A DNA stretch of 64,000 bases from RGIG4097 sp964637515 (GCA_964637515.1 CAZWUI010000005.1:1-64000); one strand, 5' to 3'; positions 34,704 to 43,598 are shown, counted from the stretch's first letter. The notes: generated from the sequence alone by a model not told the origin. Numbers and translations are program-made.

Positions 34704-34733
34704 TATTATTTTTTAATATAAATAAATTAGTTC

Positions 34734-34762
34734 TTGAGAGTGGCGGATATGTATGATATAAT
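34734..34762 (+). promoter_or_regulatory. Extended -10 promoter of the ABC exporter operon
   Basis: TTGAGA (34734-34739), 17 bases, TATAAT (34757-34762) with TGA directly before it. Confidence 0.8.
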
Positions 34763-34847
34763 ACAGGGGAGAAAACTCGTTTGTGCGGCGGTTTTTTTGT
34801 CGTCGTGCAGGCGCGCGTGCGTCTCGTCCGCACGATTTGAGGTAACA

Positions 34848-35549
34848 ATGGATATTTTGAGCGAAACCAACTCCACAGGTCGCATAGTCGTAAAAGGTGA
34901 CGGTATCAAGAAAAAATTCGTCAACGACGGCGTTGAAACCGACGTGCTGAAAGGCATAGATATCGAAGTCGCGGAAGGTGAATTTCTTGCGATAGTCGGT
35001 GAGTCGGGAAGTGGCAAATCCACTCTCCTTTACCTGCTCGCAGGGATAGACAAACCCACTGACGGCACCGTCGAAATCGACGGCGTAAATCTTGCAAACG
35101 TATCCGACGACGTGCTTGCCGGCATGCGCAGGAGAAAGATTTCATTTGTTTATCAATACGATAATCTCGTGCCCAATTTGACGGCGTACGAGAATATTGT
35201 CCTTCCCCTTATGCTCGACAAACAAAAAGAAAGCGAATACTCGGGCAGAGTGAAAGACCTTGCGGAATATCTCGGCATAACTTCAAGGCTCGGAAACTAT
35301 CCCTCTCAACTCTCGGGCGGTGAGCAACAACGAGTTGCGATTGCAAGAGCCCTTGCGACAAACCCCGAAGTGATTTTCCTTGACGAGCCTACGGGTAGCC
35401 TTGACCGTGAGCGCGGCACCGGGGTTATGGAGCTTTTGAAAGACATCAATGCAACCAGAAAAGTTGCTCTTGTTATGGTCACTCACTCCGAATCTCACTC
35501 CAAATATGCGACAAGAATAGTCAGAATAGAAGACGGACTCATCAAATAG
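34848..35549 (+). CDS. MacB/LolD-type ABC transporter ATP-binding protein
   Basis: A 233-residue ABC ATPase. Walker A is VGESGSGKST, the signature is LSGGEQQRVAIARAL, Walker B is VIFLDEPTGSLD, and the H-loop follows in MVTHSESHSKY. The subfamily is that of LolD, MacB and FtsE. I start at 34848 with GAGGT upstream; a longer in-frame extension lies in the leader, over the promoter region, and is not credible. It partners with the permease two bases downstream. Confidence 0.92.
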   Translation: MDILSETNSTGRIVVKGDGIKKKFVNDGVETDVLKGIDIEVAEGEFLAIVGESGSGKSTLLYLLAGIDKPTDGTVEIDGVNLANVSDDVLAGMRRRKISFVYQYDNLVPNLTAYENIVLPLMLDKQKESEYSGRVKDLAEYLGITSRLGNYPSQLSGGEQQRVAIARALATNPEVIFLDEPTGSLDRERGTGVMELLKDINATRKVALVMVTHSESHSKYATRIVRIEDGLIK

Positions 35550-35550
35550 T

Positions 35551-37965
35551 ATGGCAATCAAATTAGCGTTACGAAATATAAAGACAAGACCTTTGCGCAC
35601 CACTGCTACGATACTCGTCGTTGCGATAGCGGTTGCGCTTTTGTTCTGTATGTTCTCGTTCAAATCGCTGGTTTATGAATACATTTTCGCAATAAAAACT
35701 GCCGATATGGGCGAAAGCACCGTGATTATCAACACGAGTTCGTCGGGCGGTAGAATTATGAATGCGGGCGGAATCGAAGACGTACAGGGTGTTGACGAAG
35801 TCGTTCCGACCTTGTCGCTATATAGCCTTTATAACGGTGAGTACGTGCGCTTGCGCGGGTTTGATAAGGGGTGCGCGGAAACACTTCAAAAAATCAACGT
35901 TATCGACGGCGATATAACCCTTCTTGAAAACAACGTAGACAACGTAGTCGTGTCTCGTACCTTTGCGGACGAGAACAGTTTGAAAGTCGGTCAGGCGGTG
36001 GAGTTTGAAAACGGCAATCGCAAAATGACTTTCTACGTTTCCGCTATCGCTGAAAACGACGGATATTTTTTGAATTCCGATCCGCAAATTATTCTTTGTA
36101 GAGCAGAGGGCGTCGCTCGTCTTCTCGGCGGTGAATTCGTCGTCTACAACGAAGTCTATATCAAAACCGCAACTCCGGATGAGGTCATCGCTACCTTGAA
36201 GGGTATGAACGAATATAAGGACTTCATCGTTGACTACGCAAAAGATATGCAATATATCGAAACACAGGCAAGTTCGCTTGCCGCACCCGTCGTGGTGGCG
36301 GGGCTCGGAGTCGTGCTCCTTGCCGTTGCGTGCATAGCGTTCATCTCTCTCACGACCGTGGCGGACAGACGTAAGTATATTGCAAAACTCGCCGTCGTCG
36401 GCGCAACCAAACGTCAAATCTTTGCCGTGTTCTTTGCGGAAGTTTTGTTCGTTGCGTTTATCGGTGCGGTGGTCGGCTCGTTGTTCGCGGGCGGACTTTT
36501 TACACTCCTTGCAAAACTCATTCTCTCGTCGCTTGTGTCATTCAGCGTATCTCCGCTCAACTTGTTCGGCTCGGCGGCGATTGGATTCGTGCTTGCGGTG
36601 CTCGGCGTTATGCTCCCTGTGTCCTTTGCATTCCGCTCGTCCGTCAGAGAAAACGAATTTGCGGTCGGCAAGAGCGGACTTGCAAAAATCATATTCCCCA
36701 TCGTTTTGACTCTCATCACCGCTATTGCAGTGATAGTCGAGCATACCGTACCTGCGGCGAAAGGGGTGTTGTCTATCGTCAACGTACCCTTGCTTCTCAT
36801 CGCGCTCGTCATCGATATTCCTTTCATCTATCGCGGAATTGCGAAACTTATATCCCGCGCGAAAACCGCAAAAGTGTCCTTGCTCGGTAAATTCGAGAAT
36901 AGAAGTCATCGCCATTTTGGCTTGCAGATTTTGACGGCGGGTATGGCGGTCGTTACCTTAATGTTTATGGCGTGGTCTTTGACGACGGAGATTTTCACCG
37001 GGTATCTTTCGGAATTTGAAAACAAAATCTTCGTCACAAACGTGCCTGCCGATATTGCGAATAGCGAAGGTGCGGACGGTATCGCAAACGTAGACGGCGT
37101 GAATAAGGTCGTTCCTATGGTTTGGAAACAAATCAACGTAAACGTGGCGCAGGATAAAGTCAGACAAGTCAATCTTCTCGGCTCGTCCGAAACGCTCGAC
37201 ATCGTCGATTTTGAATATATCACCGACGAGGCGACCGTCAGAAGAGTCGTGAACGAGGACGGCTACGTCGTCATCGACAAGGCGTATTCCGAACTTTACG
37301 GCTACAAGGTCGGGGACGTCATATCCTTCGACGTGGACGGGAAAAAAGCGAATCTCGTCGTGGGCGGTATCGTGCATCACGTGCTTTTCAGCGGTAACTA
37401 CGTCGTCATCTCCCTCGACAATCTCAAAACCTATTTTGATACGGATGCGGATACGGTCATCGCAATTTCCGACGACACCGCAAAAACTGCGACCGAAATC
37501 AGAAAGGTATATTCGCAAAAGAATTACTACGTCGTCGAAGCACTCGTCATGTATCAATGGGATGCGGAGTCTATGGCGGCGGTGTTCGACTTGGTGGGGG
37601 TGCTTGCGGTCATACTCATGATTCTCACCTATCTCGTGTTGATTGCATCTGCGGTCGTGTCCTTCCCGAACGACGAAAAAACTCGCTCGTCAATGCTCTC
37701 CGCCGGTATGTCCAAAAACGGATTGCTCGGTCTTGAAGTGGGCAAGAGTGCTTTCACTGCGATCACGTCCTATATGTTGACCTTCGCGATGAGTCTTGCG
37801 ATAACAGTATCTCTCATCAACGCACTCCGACTCTTCGACTTGTACTTTGAATTTATGTACGATGCGGGCATGGTCGCCCTGACGGGTGGTGTGCTTGCCG
37901 TAGCCTACGTCTTGCTCCCCGTGATGCTCGGATATAAGCGAAAATATAATATGTTGAGAAAGTAA
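35551..37965 (+). CDS. FtsX-like ABC transporter permease
   Basis: An 804-residue permease of the FtsX/MacB class with two halves. Residue block 18-40 is the first transmembrane helix, followed by an extracytoplasmic domain to about 240 and three helices at about 245-370. The second half repeats this plan, beginning near LQILTAGMAVVTLMFMAWSL, with the last helices at about 685-795. Such MacB-type systems extrude peptides or drugs, or handle lipoproteins, by mechanotransmission. The substrate is unknown. The operon continues with a lipoprotein, a likely partner. Confidence 0.87.
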   Translation: MAIKLALRNIKTRPLRTTATILVVAIAVALLFCMFSFKSLVYEYIFAIKTADMGESTVIINTSSSGGRIMNAGGIEDVQGVDEVVPTLSLYSLYNGEYVRLRGFDKGCAETLQKINVIDGDITLLENNVDNVVVSRTFADENSLKVGQAVEFENGNRKMTFYVSAIAENDGYFLNSDPQIILCRAEGVARLLGGEFVVYNEVYIKTATPDEVIATLKGMNEYKDFIVDYAKDMQYIETQASSLAAPVVVAGLGVVLLAVACIAFISLTTVADRRKYIAKLAVVGATKRQIFAVFFAEVLFVAFIGAVVGSLFAGGLFTLLAKLILSSLVSFSVSPLNLFGSAAIGFVLAVLGVMLPVSFAFRSSVRENEFAVGKSGLAKIIFPIVLTLITAIAVIVEHTVPAAKGVLSIVNVPLLLIALVIDIPFIYRGIAKLISRAKTAKVSLLGKFENRSHRHFGLQILTAGMAVVTLMFMAWSLTTEIFTGYLSEFENKIFVTNVPADIANSEGADGIANVDGVNKVVPMVWKQINVNVAQDKVRQVNLLGSSETLDIVDFEYITDEATVRRVVNEDGYVVIDKAYSELYGYKVGDVISFDVDGKKANLVVGGIVHHVLFSGNYVVISLDNLKTYFDTDADTVIAISDDTAKTATEIRKVYSQKNYYVVEALVMYQWDAESMAAVFDLVGVLAVILMILTYLVLIASAVVSFPNDEKTRSSMLSAGMSKNGLLGLEVGKSAFTAITSYMLTFAMSLAITVSLINALRLFDLYFEFMYDAGMVALTGGVLAVAYVLLPVMLGYKRKYNMLRK

Positions 37966-37966
37966 T

Positions 37967-39724
37967 ATGAAAACAAAAAAACTGCTTATCATTTTCCTAT
38001 GCGCCCTTTTGATAGCCACTTTTGCGGTGGGATTTTCCGCTTGCAACAAGGATAAAAAAGAGGAGGGACCCTCCGAGCAGGAGTTGAGAAATTCCGCTTG
38101 CATCGACCTGACCGTCGCTATTCTGGGCAGACTGGATTCAAACTGGGGCGGACTTCTTAACGACGAGCAGATACACGCACTCAAAAACGGCGGGGATTAT
38201 ATTTTGTCTTACGAATGGACGAATTTCTTCGTGGGTGCGGTGAAGTCAAGCGGAGTGCAGACTGCAAAAATCACGAAAGCAACCGACTTCATTAAATCCG
38301 ATGACGGTGCGAAAATCTTTGCGGACGAACTTGACGTGAATGCCATTGCAAAACTCATGCGCGAAATCGGCGTGACTTCGGACGACGCGAAGAATATCGC
38401 ATTCGACCTGTCCCGCTCTCTCGTCACCGACTCGGACGGAGTTTTCGCGAGAACGATTGAGAGAATAGATACAATTCCGGTCAGTGCGACCGCACGTGCA
38501 AACGCTGTCGAAGTCAAAGAAGAATGCAACAATAGTCTTTCGTCTTTGTCGTCTGTGACCTCGAAAAAGAATGAAATTGCGACTTCTCTTGACAATGCGT
38601 CGAACGGACTCAAAGCGTTGTTCGCATTTGCCTACAAGGCGGCGGATTTGCTCGCAGGGGACGAAAATTTCGTGAACAAAATCTCTTCAGGCACTTTGAG
38701 CGGTGTGTCTATGGACGAAATCGTGACATATCTCAACGGTGTAAATTCGTCCGTGCAAGAACTCGAAAGCGTTTTGACCGACTCGGAAGTCGGCAAAATC
38801 AATTCCGCTCTCAAACTCGTCAACGACAATTTGAGCGTTGCAATTTTCGCAAACGATACCGTTAATTCTTTCGTTGGCGGCTTGAATACCGCTTATATGG
38901 CGGCAGGCTATTTGCCTACGATTTGCGACTTGTTCGACGTGGTGTCAGAAACCGTCCTGACCAAAAATCTCGAAGGTACGACAAAAGAATATCAGACAAT
39001 CGCGGACTTCATCACCGTCAATTCCGGGGAAGAGTATGCGGTAAAAGATAACGAGGCAAACAACAACGTGCTTGCAATCCGTGCGATGCTTTTCGCACTC
39101 GGCGTGAACCCCTATCTTAAAGATAGCAATCCGACGAAATATAGCGAGCAAGTCGTGGCGGCAAAGAATAAAGCAAAAGAACTTTTTGATGAGTTTGCAA
39201 GCAAGAGTGACGGCGCATACGAGAAAGAAATCATCTTCATCTATTTGAGCGGTGCGGTCAATCAAAAAGACTTAGAAAAAGTGCTTGGTGACGGCGTAAC
39301 CGTCAAAAAAGTTGGGGAGTTGCTCCAAAAAGACTTGGCACTCACCATATTCAAAAACGCTTATAAAAAGTATTCTGCGGGGGATAAAACTGCATACAAC
39401 ACCGTCCGCGACTCCGCAAGAACTCTCGTAAAATATTATACGGGGGATGAAAACGCAATTTTGCCCGATACGCTCACTTCTGCTTGGTATGGTGAAGTCG
39501 TGAAAGGCACCAAAGAAAAGATGCAAGAAGAATTTGCGCTCGTGTTGCCCGCAGTGAAAGCGGATCTCAAAAATTGGTATATCGACTTCTTGTTTGAAAA
39601 CGCATTCGATGCACTCGTGGACGTGGCCGTCGAAAGCCCTGTCAAACTTGCAGACGAGAATTATAATGCACTCGTTGAGAAAATCGAAAACGCCGCAAGT
39701 CTTATGACTCCGCAGGCGGAATAG
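37967..39724 (+). CDS. Lipoprotein of unknown function
   Basis: A 585-residue predicted lipoprotein. Lysines 2-5 are followed by a hydrophobic core and a lipobox ending at Cys 26 (GFSAC). The mature part is largely helical and acidic, with many Ala, Asp and Asn residues, and shows no catalytic motif that I recognise. It starts one base after the permease stop, so it probably works with the MacB-like exporter, perhaps as an extracellular adaptor or substrate-handling protein. That role is inference from context only. Confidence 0.75.
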   Translation: MKTKKLLIIFLCALLIATFAVGFSACNKDKKEEGPSEQELRNSACIDLTVAILGRLDSNWGGLLNDEQIHALKNGGDYILSYEWTNFFVGAVKSSGVQTAKITKATDFIKSDDGAKIFADELDVNAIAKLMREIGVTSDDAKNIAFDLSRSLVTDSDGVFARTIERIDTIPVSATARANAVEVKEECNNSLSSLSSVTSKKNEIATSLDNASNGLKALFAFAYKAADLLAGDENFVNKISSGTLSGVSMDEIVTYLNGVNSSVQELESVLTDSEVGKINSALKLVNDNLSVAIFANDTVNSFVGGLNTAYMAAGYLPTICDLFDVVSETVLTKNLEGTTKEYQTIADFITVNSGEEYAVKDNEANNNVLAIRAMLFALGVNPYLKDSNPTKYSEQVVAAKNKAKELFDEFASKSDGAYEKEIIFIYLSGAVNQKDLEKVLGDGVTVKKVGELLQKDLALTIFKNAYKKYSAGDKTAYNTVRDSARTLVKYYTGDENAILPDTLTSAWYGEVVKGTKEKMQEEFALVLPAVKADLKNWYIDFLFENAFDALVDVAVESPVKLADENYNALVEKIENAASLMTPQAE

Positions 39725-39734
39725 GAGATAAATT

Positions 39735-40571
39735 ATGGCACTCTTCAAACTCAAAAAGAAGGTCGTAGAAGGCATTGACAAAATGCTCAAAGACGACAGA
39801 TTGTTGCAACTCATCGCACCCCTTCCCGACGTCGAAAAGGGCAAGAAGTTTTTGTTTATCGGACCGCACCCCGACGATATAGAAATAGGCGCAGGTGCAA
39901 CTCTCGTCAAACTTGCACGCATGGGCAAAAACATCAAAATGCTCGTTTGCACGGACGGCGGAGCAGGCACTGCCGATCCTGCGATAACCGCAGAGCAAGT
40001 CGCTCAAACAAGACTTAATGAGTGCAAAAATGCGGTTTCATCCTTGAATACGAACGGAAACGTTGAATTTGAACGCCTTAACTTCGAGGACGGCGGGCCC
40101 TACTCCGAACAAGATCTTGCGGTCGAAATCGGCAGAGTTATTTACGAATACGCTCCCGACGTCATTTTCTGTCCCGACCCCCATCTCCCCACCGAAACGC
40201 ACCCCGACCACTTGAAGTGCGGACGTGCAACGAATACCGCTCTTTTCATCTCTAGTTATCGTATCGTCGCAGAGCGCAACGGACTGAAACTCGATCCCGA
40301 AAAGATCAAGGCAAATCACGTGATTGCATACTACTACACCCACCGTGCGAATACCTTTGTGGAATTCACCGACGACGACCAACTCAAACAAATCGAACTC
40401 ATGAAATGCCATGCGTCGCAAATGTCTCCCGCACTTGCGGAAGGACAGGCGCTCTATCTTGCGCTTCGTGCAAATCGTATGGGCGCACAGGCCGGCGTCA
40501 AGCAGGCGGAAGGATTTTTCGTCGAAGCACCTATGCACCAACACTGCGTGACGGAGTCTAACGCTTGGTGA
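39735..40571 (+). CDS. PIG-L family deacetylase
   Basis: A 278-residue zinc-dependent LmbE/PIG-L amidohydrolase. The zinc motif GPHPDDIEIGAGATLVKLA lies at about residues 43-61, and the third ligand motif THPDHLKCG lies near residue 155. The family removes acetyl groups from N-acetylglucosamine-containing conjugates such as bacillithiol precursors or glycolipids. The substrate here is unknown. It follows the lipoprotein gene by 10 bases behind GGAGATAAATT and is probably the last gene of that operon. An N-terminal helical extension of about 35 residues precedes the usual start of the fold. Confidence 0.88.
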   Translation: MALFKLKKKVVEGIDKMLKDDRLLQLIAPLPDVEKGKKFLFIGPHPDDIEIGAGATLVKLARMGKNIKMLVCTDGGAGTADPAITAEQVAQTRLNECKNAVSSLNTNGNVEFERLNFEDGGPYSEQDLAVEIGRVIYEYAPDVIFCPDPHLPTETHPDHLKCGRATNTALFISSYRIVAERNGLKLDPEKIKANHVIAYYYTHRANTFVEFTDDDQLKQIELMKCHASQMSPALAEGQALYLALRANRMGAQAGVKQAEGFFVEAPMHQHCVTESNAW

Positions 40572-40587
40572 GTCCGACGTCGTTCGC

Positions 40588-40616
40588 TTGACAATATCGC
40601 AATAGTATAATATCAT
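40588..40616 (+). promoter_or_regulatory. Promoter of the TM1266-like/ABC importer operon
   Basis: TTGACA (40588-40593), 17 bases, TATCAT (40611-40616). A better-looking TATAAT at 40606 would leave only 12 bases of spacing. The leader is about 110 bases. Confidence 0.6.
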
Positions 40617-40689
40617 ATATACGCAATCCCAAACGATGAGCATTCGGAGTGTAAGACGGCGTGAATAAGAATGATTACGATTTTTCTAT

Positions 40690-40719
40690 GCCACCGTTTT
40701 ACGCGGTGGCTTTTGTTTT
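40690..40719 (+). terminator. Terminator-like hairpin in the leader, possible attenuator
   Basis: GCCACCG (40690-40696) and CGGTGGC (40704-40710) pair around TTTTACG and are followed by TTTTGTTTT. It lies downstream of the promoter at 40588 and 14 bases before the next start codon, so it may act as an attenuator rather than end the PIG-L operon. Confidence 0.7.
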
Positions 40720-40732
40720 AAGTGAGGTATTT

Positions 40733-40981
40733 ATGAAAAGAATAGGTGTTGTAGGTATGGTTGTTTCGGGGGACAGAAGCGTGTCTGTCGAACTGCAAAA
40801 AGTGTTGAGTGAATTCGGTGATATTATCGTCGGCAGAATGGGCGTGCCTCGCGGCGGTGTCAATACCATTGCGCTCATCGTCGAAGGGAGTGTGGAACGC
40901 ATCTCGGCACTCACGGGTAGACTCGGAAAATTTCCCGAAGTGTCGGTGAAATCCGCCGTGACTTCGATTGAAATCGAATAG
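40733..40981 (+). CDS. TM1266-type putative iron-only hydrogenase system regulator
   Basis: An 82-residue ACT/NikR-C-like protein: RIGVVGMVVSGDRSVSVELQ, then the diagnostic FGDIIVGRMGVP and ISALTGRLGKFPEVSVKSA. Families with this pattern are named for their co-occurrence with [FeFe]-hydrogenase maturation genes; a regulatory ligand-binding role is presumed but not proven. I start at 40733 with GTGAGG upstream; an upstream frame runs through the leader hairpin. No hydrogenase or hydEFG gene lies in this window. It is followed 9 bases later by an ABC importer operon, which it may regulate. Confidence 0.85.
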   Translation: MKRIGVVGMVVSGDRSVSVELQKVLSEFGDIIVGRMGVPRGGVNTIALIVEGSVERISALTGRLGKFPEVSVKSAVTSIEIE

Positions 40982-40990
40982 GAGAACAAT

Positions 40991-42004
40991 ATGAAAAAAT
41001 TTTTATCCATAATTCTTGCGCTCGTGCTGTGTGCGTGCGCGATAAGTTTCGTCGCTTGCAACGACGGCAACTCTGGACAACCCGAAAACTCTATCGGCAA
41101 TGCATACGTGCAGTATGTTGCGGACGGCAATCAAGCGGCAACCTTGCTTTCTAGCGGGAAGGTCGATTTTATCGTAGTCGGTGAGCCTGCGGCAAGCGCG
41201 CAGAAAAACAGACTATCTCTCAACGCGGAGCTCAATATGCAAACGGCATACGCAGAAAAAAGCGGTGCTAGCAACTATCCGCAAGCGGGTATATTCGTCA
41301 AGTCCGCTCTTGCAGGGGACGAAAGTTTTATGAGCGCTCTCTTCACTGCTCTCCAACAAAATAAAAACTGGGTGGCGGACAACAAAGCAAACGTTACGGC
41401 GGAGGCGAAAAAGTTGTATGAAAGCGCGGTTTTCCCTGCGGTAGCGGTGCCACGCTGCGCAATCAACGGAACTAAACTTGATGAAAACGGTCGCGCGGAC
41501 GTGCTTACTTTCTTGAAAAACGTTATGCCCAAAGATGCAGAAAACAACGCTATAGATTGGGATGCTTGCAGTGATAAACTCTTCGACGTAGTGCTGTCTA
41601 CCGCAAACGATAATCTTCGTTTCACCGCACCCGAAGGCACCCCCGCACTTGCAATGCTAACACTTGCGACCAACAACCAAAAAATAGACGGCAAAACCGT
41701 TGAATACGAAGTGGTTTCTCCGTCCAATATCGCAAGCGAAATGGCGGCGGGAAAGAGCGATATAGTCATCATGCCCGTCAATGCGGGTGCAAACTTGATC
41801 CGTCAAGGCAAAGATTACAAACTCGTCAGCGTGGCGGTGGACGGAAGTCTTTATATGGTCGGCAACACGGCGGACGGCGGTGAAATCTCTTTCGGCGACC
41901 TTGTCGGGAAGAAGATTGCTTGTATCGGCAAATCCGCAACCCCCGGTCTTGTATTCCGCTACGTGATGAAAGCAAACGGTATCACCCTTGAAGATATTGA
42001 CTAA
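40991..42004 (+). CDS. ABC importer substrate-binding lipoprotein, circularly permuted
   Basis: A 337-residue lipoprotein with a signal peptide and lipobox ending at Cys 23. It belongs to the NMT1/TauA-like binding proteins (COG0715), but the two halves are in swapped order. Residues about 37-205 (YVADGNQAATLLSSGKVDF, GEPAASAQ, VAVPRCAING) are what normally forms the C-terminal part. Residues about 210-337 (APEGTPALAM, AAGKSDIVIMPVNAGANLI, LVGKKIACIGKSATPG) are what normally follows the signal peptide. The protein ends at GITLEDID, exactly where the normal order would continue into the N-terminal YVQYVA strand. Both halves look complete, so a functional permutant is likely. The ligand is unknown. 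Confidence 0.85.
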   Translation: MKKFLSIILALVLCACAISFVACNDGNSGQPENSIGNAYVQYVADGNQAATLLSSGKVDFIVVGEPAASAQKNRLSLNAELNMQTAYAEKSGASNYPQAGIFVKSALAGDESFMSALFTALQQNKNWVADNKANVTAEAKKLYESAVFPAVAVPRCAINGTKLDENGRADVLTFLKNVMPKDAENNAIDWDACSDKLFDVVLSTANDNLRFTAPEGTPALAMLTLATNNQKIDGKTVEYEVVSPSNIASEMAAGKSDIVIMPVNAGANLIRQGKDYKLVSVAVDGSLYMVGNTADGGEISFGDLVGKKIACIGKSATPGLVFRYVMKANGITLEDID

Positions 42005-42769
42005 ATGAAAAGAGAAGTGGTGAAAAAAATCGCAGAAAACGTCTTGTACCCCTTGATTGCCTGCGGGCTAATCTTGGGGATTTGGGCTATCGTCGGGAAG
42101 GTGAAAAATAATCCTTTCGTCCTTCCTATGCCAAGCGTAGTGCTTGAAAAATTCTTCACGCTCGGCTCGTCGCAGGGATTTTGGGAGAGCGTAGGTTGGA
42201 CGATTTTGCGCACGATCGAGAGTTTCGCCTTGTCCTTTGCATTTGCTCTGCTCCTTGCCGCACTCGGCGGAATTTTCAGACCACTGCACAAAGTCGTATC
42301 CCCGATAGTTGCATTCCTACGCTCCGCTCCGACGGTGGCGGTCATTCTCGTGTTGTATGCGGTTATGTCCAACAAAGCGATGAGCGTAGTCGTCGGATTT
42401 TTGATTGCGTTTCCTGTGATGTACTCCGCTTTCTACACCGCTATAACGGGGGTTGATAAGGACCTTATCGAAATGGCGGACTTGTACGGCGTGCGCACGG
42501 TAGACAAGGTGAAATCCATATATCTGCCTTGCATAGCGACGGTGCTTTTCGACACGAGCAAATCCACGATTTCACTGACCTTGAAAGTGGTGGTGGCGGC
42601 GGAGATTCTATGCTCTGTTGCAAACACGATAGGGGACAAAATTCAGACCGCATACGCGACTTTCGACGTTGCGTATTTGCTTGCTTGGACGCTTGTCGCA
42701 ATAACCTTCAGTTTTGTTTTGGAGGGTGTCGTAGCGATCATGAAAGCCATATGGGAGAGAGTGCGATGA
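42005..42769 (+). CDS. ABC importer permease
   Basis: A 254-residue BPD_transp_1 permease with six hydrophobic segments. The EAA-like coupling loop reads IEMADLYGVRTVDKVKSIYLP at about residues 155-175. It belongs to the same TauC/SsuC-like group as its partners. It begins immediately after the stop of the binding protein and overlaps the ATPase gene by an ATGA. The substrate class (nitrate, sulfonate, pyrimidine precursor or other) is not resolvable from sequence. Confidence 0.92.
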   Translation: MKREVVKKIAENVLYPLIACGLILGIWAIVGKVKNNPFVLPMPSVVLEKFFTLGSSQGFWESVGWTILRTIESFALSFAFALLLAALGGIFRPLHKVVSPIVAFLRSAPTVAVILVLYAVMSNKAMSVVVGFLIAFPVMYSAFYTAITGVDKDLIEMADLYGVRTVDKVKSIYLPCIATVLFDTSKSTISLTLKVVVAAEILCSVANTIGDKIQTAYATFDVAYLLAWTLVAITFSFVLEGVVAIMKAIWERVR

Positions 42770-43479
42770 CGAACATAAAAATCGAAAATTTGAAAGTTGC
42801 ATACGGCGACAAACCGGTGTTTTCGGACTTCTCGACGGAGTTTGAAAGCGGAAAAATCAACGTCATTCTTGGTGGCTCGGGGGTTGGAAAAACAACCCTT
42901 GTGAACGCAGTTGCGGGCATTGTAAACTACGACGGAAAGGTCTTTGGTGCGGACGTGAAAAAGTCGTACATTTTTCAAAAAGACAGGTTAATCCCTACGA
43001 TTTCGGTATATAAAAACCTTGATTTGATATTAAAGAGCGTTTGCAAGGATAAGGCGGAGAGAAAGTCAAGGATTGAAAAAATGCTTGACGTGCTTGAAAT
43101 TTTGGACGTCACCGACAAGCGTCCGACCGAGATAAGCGGGGGACAGGCGCAAAGAGTTTCTCTTGCTCGTGCCTATCTCTTTCCGTCCGAAATTTTGATA
43201 ATGGACGAGCCGTTCAAAGCACTCGATACCGCGCTCAAATCTCGTCTTGTCAAAAACTTGATTGCGCTAAATGCGGAGTCCCCTAGGACGATACTTTTCG
43301 TCACTCACGCAATAGACGAATGTTTGCTTTGTGCGGACAAGTTTATAGTGCTTGGCGGGAAACCTGCAAATATAATTCTCGAAGGGCGGATTGAAAAACC
43401 CGCAAAGGATAGGTCGCTGTCAGATGATGAGTTGTCCGCAGTCAGAAAAGACTTGCTCGTCGCCCTTGAAAATTGCTAA
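42766..43479 (+). CDS. ABC importer ATP-binding protein
   Basis: A 237-residue ABC ATPase of the TauB/SsuB type. Walker A is LGGSGVGKTT, the signature is ISGGQAQRVSLARAY, Walker B is ILIMDEPFKALD, and the H-loop is in FVTHAIDE. I start at 42766, inside the ATGA overlap with the permease stop; the much longer upstream reading lies in the permease gene. It completes a binding protein-permease-ATPase set and is followed by a terminator. Confidence 0.93.
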   Translation: MTNIKIENLKVAYGDKPVFSDFSTEFESGKINVILGGSGVGKTTLVNAVAGIVNYDGKVFGADVKKSYIFQKDRLIPTISVYKNLDLILKSVCKDKAERKSRIEKMLDVLEILDVTDKRPTEISGGQAQRVSLARAYLFPSEILIMDEPFKALDTALKSRLVKNLIALNAESPRTILFVTHAIDECLLCADKFIVLGGKPANIILEGRIEKPAKDRSLSDDELSAVRKDLLVALENC

Positions 43480-43494
43480 ATCTCATCCTCATCG

Positions 43495-43520
43495 TCCTCG
43501 CTTTTGGCGGGGATTTTTCT
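43495..43520 (+). terminator. Terminator of the ABC importer operon
   Basis: TCCTCGC and GCGGGGA pair (one T/G) around TTTTG, followed by five Ts. Confidence 0.75.
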
Positions 43521-43570
43521 ATCACAAAACTATTCGTGAGCAATATTAGCGCGCATAGGCGTATATTTGC

Positions 43571-43598
43571 TTGACATTGGGGAAAAATGTGTTATAAT
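43571..43598 (+). promoter_or_regulatory. Promoter of rpmE
   Basis: TTGACA (43571-43576), 16 bases, TATAAT (43593-43598). The leader is about 65 bases. Confidence 0.85.

Noticed and set aside
40606..40611. TATAAT as -10 box for the TM1266-like gene
   Set aside because: It leaves only 12 bases after TTGACA; TATCAT at 40611 gives the proper 17.
40991..42004. Binding protein as a frameshifted or truncated pseudogene
   Set aside because: The frame is open throughout, both halves are complete and only the order is changed; operon spacing to the permease is intact.
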